This document shows positions 56,684 through 64,000 of a stretch of 64,000 bases of DNA, one piece after another. The DNA lies in NCBI GenBank assembly GCA_029263895.1, contig JARIDO010000035.1, forward strand, positions 124,001 through 188,000, read 5' to 3'. The position numbers and the translations under genes are program-made. This stretch comes from Sporosarcina sp. GTDB lineage: Bacteria > Bacillota > Bacilli > Bacillales_A > Planococcaceae. Numbering within the stretch: the first letter of the stretch is position 1; the number at the start of each line of letters is the position of its first letter. Under the pieces are notes generated by a model. That model was not told the DNA's origin. It saw only the letters and a list, made by a program, of their open reading frames with translations, and did no database searches.

Positions 56684-57801
56684 CATATAAATCGAAAGGG
56701 TTCGGTATTCACTTCTGATTCAACAAAACGCACGTCGAAACCAGCATTTTCACATGCTTCACGCATGTAGGTGGCAACTCCTTCAATCATTACTTTTTCA
56801 ATATTATGACCTGGATCTACAACAGCTAATCCCATTGCTTCTGCATCATGAGCAACATGATAATATAGATCCCCTGTTACAAGAACATCTGCACCACTTC
56901 TCTTTGCCGCGTAAATATATTTGTTACCATCCCCACCAAGAACGGCTACTTTTTCGATGACTTGATCACCATTGCCAACATAACGTAATGCTGTAACATT
57001 AAATACTGTTTTTACGTGCTCAGCAAACTGTTGCAATGACATCGGCTCTTTTAGTTTCCCAATGCGTCCTATGCCTAATGCATCTGAAGGTTCATCAAGC
57101 ACAAAAACCTCGTATGCCGGCTCCTCATATGGATGTGCTATTAGCATAGCTTTTATAACTTTATCTTTGTTTTTTGATGTGATTAGAACTTCAATACGTG
57201 CTTCATTGACTTCTTCATTGGCACCTATTTGTCCAATTGATGGCACCGCTCCTTCTATTGGTGTAAAGCGACCGACACCTGTGCTTGTAAAGCTACATTT
57301 TGCATAATTCCCTAATGTTCCAGCACCTACACTAGCTAACGCTTCCCTAACAGTTGCAGCATCGGTTGTAGGGCAAAATACAACTAACTTCATAAGTTGT
57401 TCTTTGTATGTTTCTTCAAGAATTCGTGTGTCTTGAAGGCCAATCTTCTTAGCAATAAGATCATTTACACCTCCAGTAGCTACATCTAAATTAGTATGTG
57501 CAGCATAGACGGAGATATCATTCTTAATGCACGTTTCAATCATGCGACCTTGAACGGAATCTGTAAGAATGCTTTTTAAAGGTCTAAATAAAGGCGGATG
57601 ATGTGCGATTATGAGGTTTGCTTTGTGCTTAATAGCTTCTTCAATAACTTGCTGGTTAACATCCAATGTTACGAGAACAGTCGATGTGCTTCTATTTAAC
57701 TGACCTATATGTAAGCCGATTGGATCACCATCCATCGCTATTTTTTTGGGTGACCATTGTTCAAAAAGGTTTATGATCTCATGTCCGTTTACTTTTTTCA
57801 A
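56683..57801 (-). CDS. yqfO: Nif3-like dinuclear metal protein YqfO
   Basis: 372 residues. Nif3/DUF34 fold split by a PII/CutA-like insert (about 125-235, KLVVFCPTTDAATVREALASVGAG...). Metal-site motifs VLVTLDVNQQVIEEA, IIAHHPPLFRPLK, AAHTNLD, and VTGDLYYH..AEAMGLAVVDPGH. Function unsettled. TTG start overlaps the trmK stop. Confidence 0.92.
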   Translation of the reverse strand: MKKVNGHEIINLFEQWSPKKIAMDGDPIGLHIGQLNRSTSTVLVTLDVNQQVIEEAIKHKANLIIAHHPPLFRPLKSILTDSVQGRMIETCIKNDISVYAAHTNLDVATGGVNDLIAKKIGLQDTRILEETYKEQLMKLVVFCPTTDAATVREALASVGAGTLGNYAKCSFTSTGVGRFTPIEGAVPSIGQIGANEEVNEARIEVLITSKNKDKVIKAMLIAHPYEEPAYEVFVLDEPSDALGIGRIGKLKEPMSLQQFAEHVKTVFNVTALRYVGNGDQVIEKVAVLGGDGNKYIYAAKRSGADVLVTGDLYYHVAHDAEAMGLAVVDPGHNIEKVMIEGVATYMREACENAGFDVRFVESEVNTEPFRFI

Positions 57802-58496
57802 GTTGACAACACCTTTCCGATTAGTGCAAGATTGGTGATTAACTGCTCTTTTTTTGATTTAATCGCCATCGTTTCTTCTGCATTTTCCAAGGATTTCAGT
57901 ACACGTCTCCATTCGTTAGTTTCTCTCGTCCATTTCTCAATAAAGGCATCATTTTTAGATGAAATTAAAAAAGGCCCGACAAGAAGTTCTAGCTCGTTAT
58001 ATACTTCACTACCTTTTTCTAATACAACAATCTCATAAATTTTATCATCTTCATTCAAAATATCTTCCGCAACAATTTTCCACTTATTTTCTACAGCCCA
58101 CTGTCTTATTGCTTGTGCGTGTAGATTAGGTTGCAGAATTAATCTGCTCACATTCCCTAAAAGTGCTATTCCTTTATCCAATATTGTTGATATAAGCGTT
58201 CCACCCATACCAGCAATTATGACGGTATCTACATCATCAGATGGTTCTATTGCAAATAACCCATTCGCAAGGCGAACAGAAACGTGTTCTTGTAATCCGT
58301 TCTTTTTTACATTTCGTAACGCTGATTCGTATGGACCACGGACAACTTCTCCAGCAATCGCTTTATTTACTTTATTGTTTAAAACTAAATAACAAGGTAA
58401 ATAAGCATGATCACTACCGATGTCAGCAATCACAGCATCTTCTTTTACATATGAACATACTTTTTTTAATCGATTAGATAATTGTATACTATTCAA
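57798..58496 (-). CDS. trmK: tRNA (adenine-22-N1)-methyltransferase TrmK
   Basis: 232 residues. SAM motif VIADIGSDHAYLPCYLV, then GEVVRGPYESA and GMGGTLISTIL, LILQPNLHA, as in B. subtilis TrmK. Methylates A22 of tRNA. The TTG at 58496 aligns with the family start and follows AGAGGTG; a start at 58520 would have no ribosome site. Confidence 0.93.
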   Translation of the reverse strand: MNSIQLSNRLKKVCSYVKEDAVIADIGSDHAYLPCYLVLNNKVNKAIAGEVVRGPYESALRNVKKNGLQEHVSVRLANGLFAIEPSDDVDTVIIAGMGGTLISTILDKGIALLGNVSRLILQPNLHAQAIRQWAVENKWKIVAEDILNEDDKIYEIVVLEKGSEVYNELELLVGPFLISSKNDAFIEKWTRETNEWRRVLKSLENAEETMAIKSKKEQLITNLALIGKVLST

Positions 58497-58588
58497 TTTA
58501 GTGACACCTCTTACTCCCATTGTAAATCAAAAGAACTCATTTCACATTATATATGTATGTTTTTCTTATAGCATTTTAAGAATAGAAA

Positions 58589-58629
58589 TAGCTGATTGTC
58601 TGAGAAGTTATTCTACAGACAATCAGCTA
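58589..58629 (-). terminator. cccA terminator
   Basis: Perfect 14-bp stem TAGCTGATTGTCTG with its complement, 13-base loop, T-rich on the minus strand. Confidence 0.8.
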
Positions 58630-58646
58630 ATTGCAAAGACGATGAA

Positions 58647-59021
58647 TTATTTCAGTGATAGGATATAATCAGCCATCGCGTCAATATCAGCATCCGCAGA
58701 AATTAAACCCGGAGGCATAATACCTTTACCGTTTTTAATAACTTCGTGGATTTTTTCTTTAGAAAGCTTTGTTCCAACTAATGCAGGACCAGCTCCGCCT
58801 TCAAGATTTCCACCATGACAACTAATACATTTAGACTTTGCTACCGCTTCAGCATCAAAGTCAGCAGAAGCCTCTTCTTTTCCAGCTTCTTCAGTTGTTC
58901 CTTCGTCATTCTGTTTAGCGATTTCTTCTTTTTTATCAAGCCCATAGAGGGACATGAAGAAAATAAGACCAAGACCAAGCGCGAAAATCAGAATATAAGG
59001 CACTATAGGATTTTTACTCAA
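58647..59021 (-). CDS. cccA: Membrane-anchored cytochrome c-550
   Basis: 124 residues. N-terminal transmembrane anchor (about 8-27), acidic linker (30-55), then a c-type heme domain with CISCHGG and the axial Met in GIMPPG. Electron carrier facing the outside. TTG start after AAAGGAGGG. In B. subtilis it sits next to sigA. Confidence 0.95.
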   Translation of the reverse strand: MSKNPIVPYILIFALGLGLIFFMSLYGLDKKEEIAKQNDEGTTEEAGKEEASADFDAEAVAKSKCISCHGGNLEGGAGPALVGTKLSKEKIHEVIKNGKGIMPPGLISADADIDAMADYILSLK

Positions 59022-59158
59022 CGAATTACCCTCCTTTTAAGGAATTATTCTGTAATGATTACAGTATACCCTTTATATTGTACTGTATCTGTAACAAAAC
59101 TAAAAGGGTTATCGATTATGTTTTCTCCTATTGTGACAAAATCGACATTTTTTTGACA

Positions 59159-60298
59159 TTAACATCCTATTAATCTCGCAATGACCATTCTTTGTACCTC
59201 TGAGGTACCTTCACCGATTTCTAGTAATTTAGCATCTCGCAAATATCTTTCCACTTCATATTCTTTCATATATCCATAGCCACCATGAATTTGGATCGCC
59301 TCATTTGCAACTTGCATAGCAATTTCGGATGCGTAAAGTTTACACATCGATGCTTCTTTTGAAAAGGGTCTATTTTGATCTTTCAACCATGCCGCCTTGT
59401 AAACCATTGTTCGAGCCAATTCAATTTTCATAGCCATATCTGCTAGCTTAAACTGCGTAATTTGAAACTCTGATAAGGTTTTACCAAATTGTTTTCGTTC
59501 TTTTGCGTATTGTAGCGCACGATCAAACGCTGCTTGAGCTATCCCGACCGCCATAGCGCCAATTCCAATTCTTCCACCGTCTAACGTTACAAGAAACTGT
59601 TTAAAACCGTTACCACGTTTACCTAGTAAATTCTTTTTAGACACTCTCACATTATCCATTACTAACTCCGTTGTATTTGATGCATGTAAACCCATCTTTT
59701 CATATTTGTCTAATACAGTAAAACCTTCTGTATTCGTTGGTACAATTATTGCACTAATTTCTTTTTTTCCATTTACTTCTCCAGTAATTGCAGTTACCGC
59801 TAAATGTTTTGCGTAGCTAGCGTTTGTTATATATACTTTTGAACCATTTAGTATAAAGTCATCCCCATCTTCCACTGCTGTCGTCTGCGTCCCCCCCGCA
59901 TCTGAACCAGCGTTTGGTTCAGTTAAACCAAAAGCACCAAATGATTCCCCCGAACAAATTGGTGTTAGATATTTTTGTTTTTGTTCTTCCGTTCCGAAAA
60001 GATGAAGTGGTGCACCACCAAGTGAGATATGTGCTGAATAAGTGATGCCCGTCGAAGCACAAGCTCGACTTAATTCTTCAGTAACAATCGCGAAACTCAT
60101 TGTATCTGAATTCGACCCACCGTAATCTTCAGAAAAAGGTAACCCCATCATCCCCATTTCTGATAGTTGCTTAAAAATTTGAACAGGAAATTCTTTTGTT
60201 CTATCTCTGTCAATAGCCCCTGGTGCAACGACTTCATTTGCAAACTCTTTCATCATCTTTCTAACCATTTGCTGTTCTTGTGTCAAATCAAAATCCAT
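59159..60298 (-). CDS. Acyl-CoA dehydrogenase
   Basis: 379 residues. Family markers: GLTEPNAGSDAGGTQTTA, YITNASYA, GNGFKQFLVTLDGGRIGIGAMAVGIAQAAFDRAL, and IHGGYGYMKEYEVERYLRDAKLLEIGEGTSEVQRMVIAR (catalytic Glu region). FAD enzyme of fatty-acid or branched-chain acyl-CoA oxidation. Closest in style to BcdA/MmgC-type short-chain enzymes. It is inserted between cccA and sigA and has a perfect cre site just upstream. ATG 60298 is nine bases after AAAGGGG. Confidence 0.94.
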   Translation of the reverse strand: MDFDLTQEQQMVRKMMKEFANEVVAPGAIDRDRTKEFPVQIFKQLSEMGMMGLPFSEDYGGSNSDTMSFAIVTEELSRACASTGITYSAHISLGGAPLHLFGTEEQKQKYLTPICSGESFGAFGLTEPNAGSDAGGTQTTAVEDGDDFILNGSKVYITNASYAKHLAVTAITGEVNGKKEISAIIVPTNTEGFTVLDKYEKMGLHASNTTELVMDNVRVSKKNLLGKRGNGFKQFLVTLDGGRIGIGAMAVGIAQAAFDRALQYAKERKQFGKTLSEFQITQFKLADMAMKIELARTMVYKAAWLKDQNRPFSKEASMCKLYASEIAMQVANEAIQIHGGYGYMKEYEVERYLRDAKLLEIGEGTSEVQRMVIARLIGC

Positions 60299-60316
60299 TC
60301 GTTTCATCCCCTTTGT

Positions 60317-60330
60317 TGTAAACGCTTACA
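60317..60330 (-). promoter_or_regulatory. Catabolite-responsive element (cre)
   Basis: TGTAAACGCTTACA is a perfect match to TGWAANCGNTNWCA and lies 19 bases before the acyl-CoA dehydrogenase start codon. CcpA bound here would act as a roadblock and repress the gene on preferred carbon sources. Confidence 0.8.
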
Positions 60331-60394
60331 AAACAATTATATAGAATATATAGTTATTTTGATAGATTTATAATAAAGTTTTTTAAAACCATAG

Positions 60395-60428
60395 AAAAAA
60401 CCTTTATATAGAATATATAAAGGTTTTT
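60395..60428 (-). terminator. Terminator of the membrane-protein gene next to sigA
   Basis: Stem AAAAACCTTTATAT / ATATAAAGGTTTTT with a 5-6 base centre and T6 on the minus strand. Confidence 0.75.
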
Positions 60429-60496
60429 CAAAACGATGGACAGAATGAATAGTGGTTTATAAAACTATCAGATTAATACTAATTTAAAAAAGCACA

Positions 60497-61051
60497 TTAA
60501 AAAGATACAAATAAAAAACCAATAATCAAAAGTAAACCGATTGTTCCGGAAATAGTGAAATAGAGCAACTTCAATAAACGACCAGCGAATAACCATAATG
60601 CCGAATTTAACATGAGCAATCCTAATAAAAGCATTGTATGCCCTTCAAAATAAGTAAGCCATACCTTTAAAGACATTCCCAATAATAAAAAAGATGACAG
60701 TATATAAATAAATTGGTTGATGGTCTTTTTAGAAGCTTTTCGAAAGGATGAAAACATAAGAATAAGTGCTACGGTTGCAGCAAACAACAGTGTACTAACG
60801 GGATAATTAGTAATGACAAACATGCTAGCACCAGCCAAAAGAGCAAGCAACGTATACCCTAGAAACGTATATGATAGTATTCTTTTTTCTCTTCCTAAAA
60901 CGGAAACACTACTTGTGGTTTCTGGTATTATTTCATGTTCACCTTGAGCATAAAGCGTAATAAGAAAATCACAAAAATGTGCTGGTAAAAGTTTATTGCT
61001 TTTCCAATACCTTATTTCCGAAATAATAATTTGTTTTCGCTTTTCATTCAT
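60497..61051 (-). CDS. Unidentified polytopic membrane protein
   Basis: 184 residues. A cytoplasmic N-terminal part of about 55 residues (EIRYWKSNKLLPAHFCDFLITLYAQGE) followed by six hydrophobic helices. The N-terminus resembles the short DUF2157-type lead-in, but I do not recognise the family with confidence. It lies between the acyl-CoA dehydrogenase gene and sigA with its own terminator. Confidence 0.6.
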   Translation of the reverse strand: MNEKRKQIIISEIRYWKSNKLLPAHFCDFLITLYAQGEHEIIPETTSSVSVLGREKRILSYTFLGYTLLALLAGASMFVITNYPVSTLLFAATVALILMFSSFRKASKKTINQFIYILSSFLLLGMSLKVWLTYFEGHTMLLLGLLMLNSALWLFAGRLLKLLYFTISGTIGLLLIIGFLFVSF

Positions 61052-61076
61052 ACATTATTCTCTCCCTGGCAATGGC

Positions 61077-61106
61077 AAAAAGCACCGACAAGTCAATTGC
61101 CGATGC
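61077..61106 (-). terminator. sigA terminator
   Basis: Stem GCATCGGCAA / TTGTCGGTGC (two wobble pairs), 5-base loop and TTTTT, eight bases after sigA. Confidence 0.75.
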
Positions 61107-61113
61107 TGTCCAA

Positions 61114-62238
61114 TCATTCAAGAAAATCTTTAAGCCTTTTACTTCTAGAGGGGTGGCGTAACTTACGGAGTGCTTTCGCTTCGATTTGACGAATACGCTC
61201 ACGTGTTACTCCGAATACTTTGCCCACTTCTTCTAATGTACGAGTACGACCATCATCTAAACCGAATCGTAGTCTAAGTACATTTTCTTCACGATCTGTT
61301 AATGTATCGAGTACATCCTCAAGTTGTTCTTTTAATAATTCATAAGCAGCATGATCTGATGGTGATTGCGCTTCGGAATCTTCAATAAAATCACCTAAAT
61401 GTGAATCATCCTCTTCACCAATCGGTGTTTCAAGTGATACTGGTTCTTGTGCAATTTTAAGGATTTCTCGAACTTTTTCAGCGCTTAGTTCCATCTCTTC
61501 ACCAATTTCTTCAGGTGAAGGTTCACGTCCAAGATCTTGTAATAATTGACGTTGAACACGGATAAGTTTGTTGATTGTTTCAACCATATGAACTGGGATA
61601 CGGATTGTACGAGCTTGGTCAGCAATGGCCCGCGTTATTGCTTGGCGAATCCACCATGTCGCATACGTACTAAACTTAAATCCTTTTGTATGATCAAATT
61701 TTTCAACTGCTTTAATCAGACCCATATTCCCTTCTTGGATTAAGTCCAGGAATAACATGCCACGTCCAACATATCTCTTTGCGATACTAACAACAAGTCG
61801 TAAATTTGCTTCAGCGAGTCTTTTTTTAGCTTCTTCATCACCCGCAATAATACGAATGGCTAATTCAACTTCTTCTGGGCCTGTTAGAAGATCAACACGG
61901 CCAATTTCCTTTAAATACATACGAACTGGATCATTTATTTTAACCCCAGGAGGGACACTTAAGTCATTTAAATCAAACTGCGTTTCTTCTGTAGTCGGTT
62001 TTGCGCCATCTCTAGTTGGTTCTTCATCGGCTTTACGATCCATTTCAATACCTTGAGCTTCAACTTGGTCAAGAAATTCTTCAAATTGTTCCGGTTCCAT
62101 TTCAAATACAGCTAATTTTTCAGTTACTTCATCTAACGTTAGTTCACCTGTTTTTTTACCGGCTTCCAACAGGTTAGCTTTTGCTTCCTCAATTGTATGT
62201 TCAACTTCCATATCACCAGATAATTCTTTTTTAGTCAT
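61114..62238 (-). CDS. sigA: RNA polymerase primary sigma factor SigA
   Basis: 374 residues. Region 1.1 (1-95), 1.2 ([11 protein letters not shown], about 103-113), region 2 ([35 protein letters not shown], ... [13 protein letters not shown]), region 3 (about 215-295) and region 4 with the -35 helix ([23 protein letters not shown]). Housekeeping sigma. AAGGAGG site. dnaG precedes it with a 34-base gap, so dnaG–sigA form an operon. Confidence 0.98.
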   Translation of the reverse strand: MTKKELSGDMEVEHTIEEAKANLLEAGKKTGELTLDEVTEKLAVFEMEPEQFEEFLDQVEAQGIEMDRKADEEPTRDGAKPTTEETQFDLNDLSVPPGVKINDPVRMYLKEIGRVDLLTGPEEVELAIRIIAGDEEAKKRLAEANLRLVVSIAKRYVGRGMLFLDLIQEGNMGLIKAVEKFDHTKGFKFSTYATWWIRQAITRAIADQARTIRIPVHMVETINKLIRVQRQLLQDLGREPSPEEIGEEMELSAEKVREILKIAQEPVSLETPIGEEDDSHLGDFIEDSEAQSPSDHAAYELLKEQLEDVLDTLTDREENVLRLRFGLDDGRTRTLEEVGKVFGVTRERIRQIEAKALRKLRHPSRSKRLKDFLE

Positions 62239-62272
62239 CTTACCCGTTCCTCCTTAGTACACCGGAATACGC

Positions 62273-64000
62273 CTATAAGGCTGTAAATGATTTCCGGAGC
62301 TGAATTATTTCCCTGGCCAGCTCCAGCGCCCGGGTATGATCTTTCATTTTTTCTGCTTCTTTAGATTCATGCATCTTTGTTTCGATTAATAATTTAATCT
62401 TATAACGCTCTAAATGATGGATGCAATCTTTAATCTCTTCATCTACATGTTCCGGATCTCTTTCGACCATAGCTGCCTCTAATACAATTTTTCTTAGATC
62501 ACGGTTTTCTAATGATTCAGCGAATCTGTGAAAATCAGGTGTTTTATGTTGCTCATAAAATCCTGCTAAGTGCACGAAAATTGTTTTGTAATCATCCCGT
62601 ACAAAAGGAGATTCATTAGAACTACACAACCTATCAAAAAGTTCACCATCATTTAGCATATGAAATAATAGCAATCGTTCCGCCCGTTCAGTGCCGGTTA
62701 ACTTACGCTGTGGTACCGCTTTGAAATCTGATTTTTGGCGAGGTTCATTCCGTTGATTGTATTTTTCTTTAGTTGCTTGATGGCCAGCCAATTTTACCAA
62801 TTGTTGTTGAATAGACTCAATTGTCACACCCGTTTCTTCAGAGAGTTGCCGAATATATAAGTCTTTTTCAACAGGCGAAGTTCGTAAAACCAATTCTTCG
62901 AGTACTTCATGAATATATTGTAAAACATCATTCTCATACGACAAATTCTTGTTACGTTTTGCATATGACATGATGAAAGACATAAAAGAATGTGGATTTC
63001 CAATTACTTTTTCTTGAAAAGCTTCTCCACCATATTGAGAAATATAATCATCGGGATCCATTTTTCCTGGTAGTAGTGCAATTTGGACATTCATATCTTT
63101 CTTCGCAATTAGATGAGCAAAGCGCTTTGCGGCTTCCCAGCCAGCATCATCACCATCGCAACAAATAATAACCTCTTTTGATATTCGTTTTAACTTTACT
63201 AAATGCGTTTCCGACAAAGATGTCCCCATAACTGCAACTGAATTTGTTACACCAATTCGATCGGCAGAAATGGTATCCATAAAACCTTCAAACAGTATTA
63301 CTTTACCCGTTTTCCTTACGTTAAGACGTGCATTGTGAAAATTGTATAAAATTTGACTCTTTTCAAATATGGGGGTTTCTGGACTATTTAAGTATTTAGC
63401 TTCATTTTTAGTCTGTTGAAGCGTTCGTCCAGAAAAACCAACAACGTTTCCGTTGTCATCTCGTAACGGAAACATTATCCTACCCCGAAAGCGATCGAAA
63501 TAGCCTGTCCCATCTTCTTTCATAATAGCTAGACCTGCTTGTTCCATTTCTTTCATGTTAAAGTTCTTCCTCTTTAACAAAGAAGTAAGCGCCTCTCTAT
63601 CGTGTAGTGACCATCCGATACCATATTTTTCGATACTCTCTCTTGTAAATCCTCTTTTTTCAAGATATTCAAGTGCTTCTTCGCCTTCGATTGTATTTAA
63701 CAGCAAATGATTATAGAAATTCGCTGTTAAATCATGGGCTTCTAATAATTTCTTGTGCTCATGATTTTTGGGCGTTTGGGCTATCTGGCTTATAGAATCA
63801 TCAATTTCAATGCCTGTTCGATCGGCAAGTTTGATAACAGCATCTGTGAATGGAGTATTTTCAATATCCATTACGAAAGTGATAGCATTCCCACTAGCAC
63901 CACAACCAAAACAATGAAATATCTGCTTATCTTCAGAAACAGAAAATGAAGGAGAATTCTCACCATGGAATGGGCATAATCCAAACCAATTTCTACCTCT
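62273..64000 (-). CDS. dnaG: DNA primase (3' part, runs off right edge)
   Basis: 576 codons are inside the window; the start lies beyond 64000. The zinc-ribbon CHC2 domain is visible (CPFHGENSPSF ... CFGCGASGNAITFV), then the TOPRIM core with LFEGFMDTISADRIG and CCDGDDAGWEAAKRF, and a C-terminal helicase-binding domain with LRKIVLEAAM. Makes RNA primers at the fork. A reading frame starting at 63871 is only an internal part of this gene. Confidence 0.97.
   Translation of the reverse strand, partial: RGRNWFGLCPFHGENSPSFSVSEDKQIFHCFGCGASGNAITFVMDIENTPFTDAVIKLADRTGIEIDDSISQIAQTPKNHEHKKLLEAHDLTANFYNHLLLNTIEGEEALEYLEKRGFTRESIEKYGIGWSLHDREALTSLLKRKNFNMKEMEQAGLAIMKEDGTGYFDRFRGRIMFPLRDDNGNVVGFSGRTLQQTKNEAKYLNSPETPIFEKSQILYNFHNARLNVRKTGKVILFEGFMDTISADRIGVTNSVAVMGTSLSETHLVKLKRISKEVIICCDGDDAGWEAAKRFAHLIAKKDMNVQIALLPGKMDPDDYISQYGGEAFQEKVIGNPHSFMSFIMSYAKRNKNLSYENDVLQYIHEVLEELVLRTSPVEKDLYIRQLSEETGVTIESIQQQLVKLAGHQATKEKYNQRNEPRQKSDFKAVPQRKLTGTERAERLLLFHMLNDGELFDRLCSSNESPFVRDDYKTIFVHLAGFYEQHKTPDFHRFAESLENRDLRKIVLEAAMVERDPEHVDEEIKDCIHHLERYKIKLLIETKMHESKEAEKMKDHTRALELAREIIQLRKSFTAL

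Overview
The window is chromosomal core sequence of a low-GC, Gram-positive endospore-former-type bacterium (Bacillales). Gene order follows the Bacillus subtilis spo0A–accBC, efp–yqhL, gcv, comG, yqg, yqf and sigA–dnaG neighbourhoods closely. Gene losses and compactions relative to B. subtilis (no glcK, yqgP, pst operon, spoIIIAA or spoIIIAB here) suggest Planococcaceae/Caryophanaceae (Sporosarcina, Psychrobacillus or Lysinibacillus type). That family assignment is inference. There is no prophage, intact insertion sequence, CRISPR array, rRNA or tRNA.

Left part (1–21.9 kb), almost all on the minus strand: the 5' portion of a bkdR-like regulator, yqzF, a glycerophosphodiesterase with a DUF342/FapA-type protein, an 830-bp decayed spacer, then spo0A, spoIVB, recN, ahrC, tlyA, dxs, ispA, xseB, xseA, folD, nusB, yqhY, accC and accB. 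These serve sporulation control, DNA repair, arginine regulation, isoprenoid and folate metabolism, and fatty-acid synthesis. The spoIIIA cluster that follows is reduced: it starts at spoIIIAC directly behind a sigma-E-like promoter, spoIIIAE lacks its N-terminal region, spoIIIAF is frameshifted and has no C-terminal domain, and spoIIIAG is short.

Middle (21.4–36 kb): efp, a proline-type peptidase, aroQ, yqhR, yqhQ, lipM, a rhodanese without its cysteine, the glycine cleavage operon (gcvT–gcvPA–gcvPB) behind a tandem glycine riboswitch, aroK, and the competence pseudopilus operon comGA–GG. The comG operon ends in a very short comGG. Upstream lie a ComK-type AT-box and a perfect 13-bp direct repeat.

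Right part (35.6–64 kb): the yqg block (yqgY, yqgX, yqgW, yqgU, yqgS, yqgQ, yqgN, rpmG), a two-gene unit with an isolated MltG-like LysM-like domain, pbpA, sodA, yqgC, an Na/Pi cotransporter, yqgB, yqgA, ispG, yqfW, the zur–znuB–znuC zinc uptake operon with a Zur box, yqfT, nfo, cshB, yqfQ, ispH, yqfO, trmK and cccA. An acyl-CoA dehydrogenase with a perfect catabolite-repression (cre) site and an unknown membrane protein come next, inserted beside sigA–dnaG. dnaG runs off the right edge and bkdR off the left edge. Most transcription units end in clear intrinsic terminators.

I did not find an obvious new defence or mobile system. The least expected features are the compacted spoIIIA operon, the regulator without a GAFTGA loop, the repeat in front of comGA and the cre-controlled acyl-CoA dehydrogenase.
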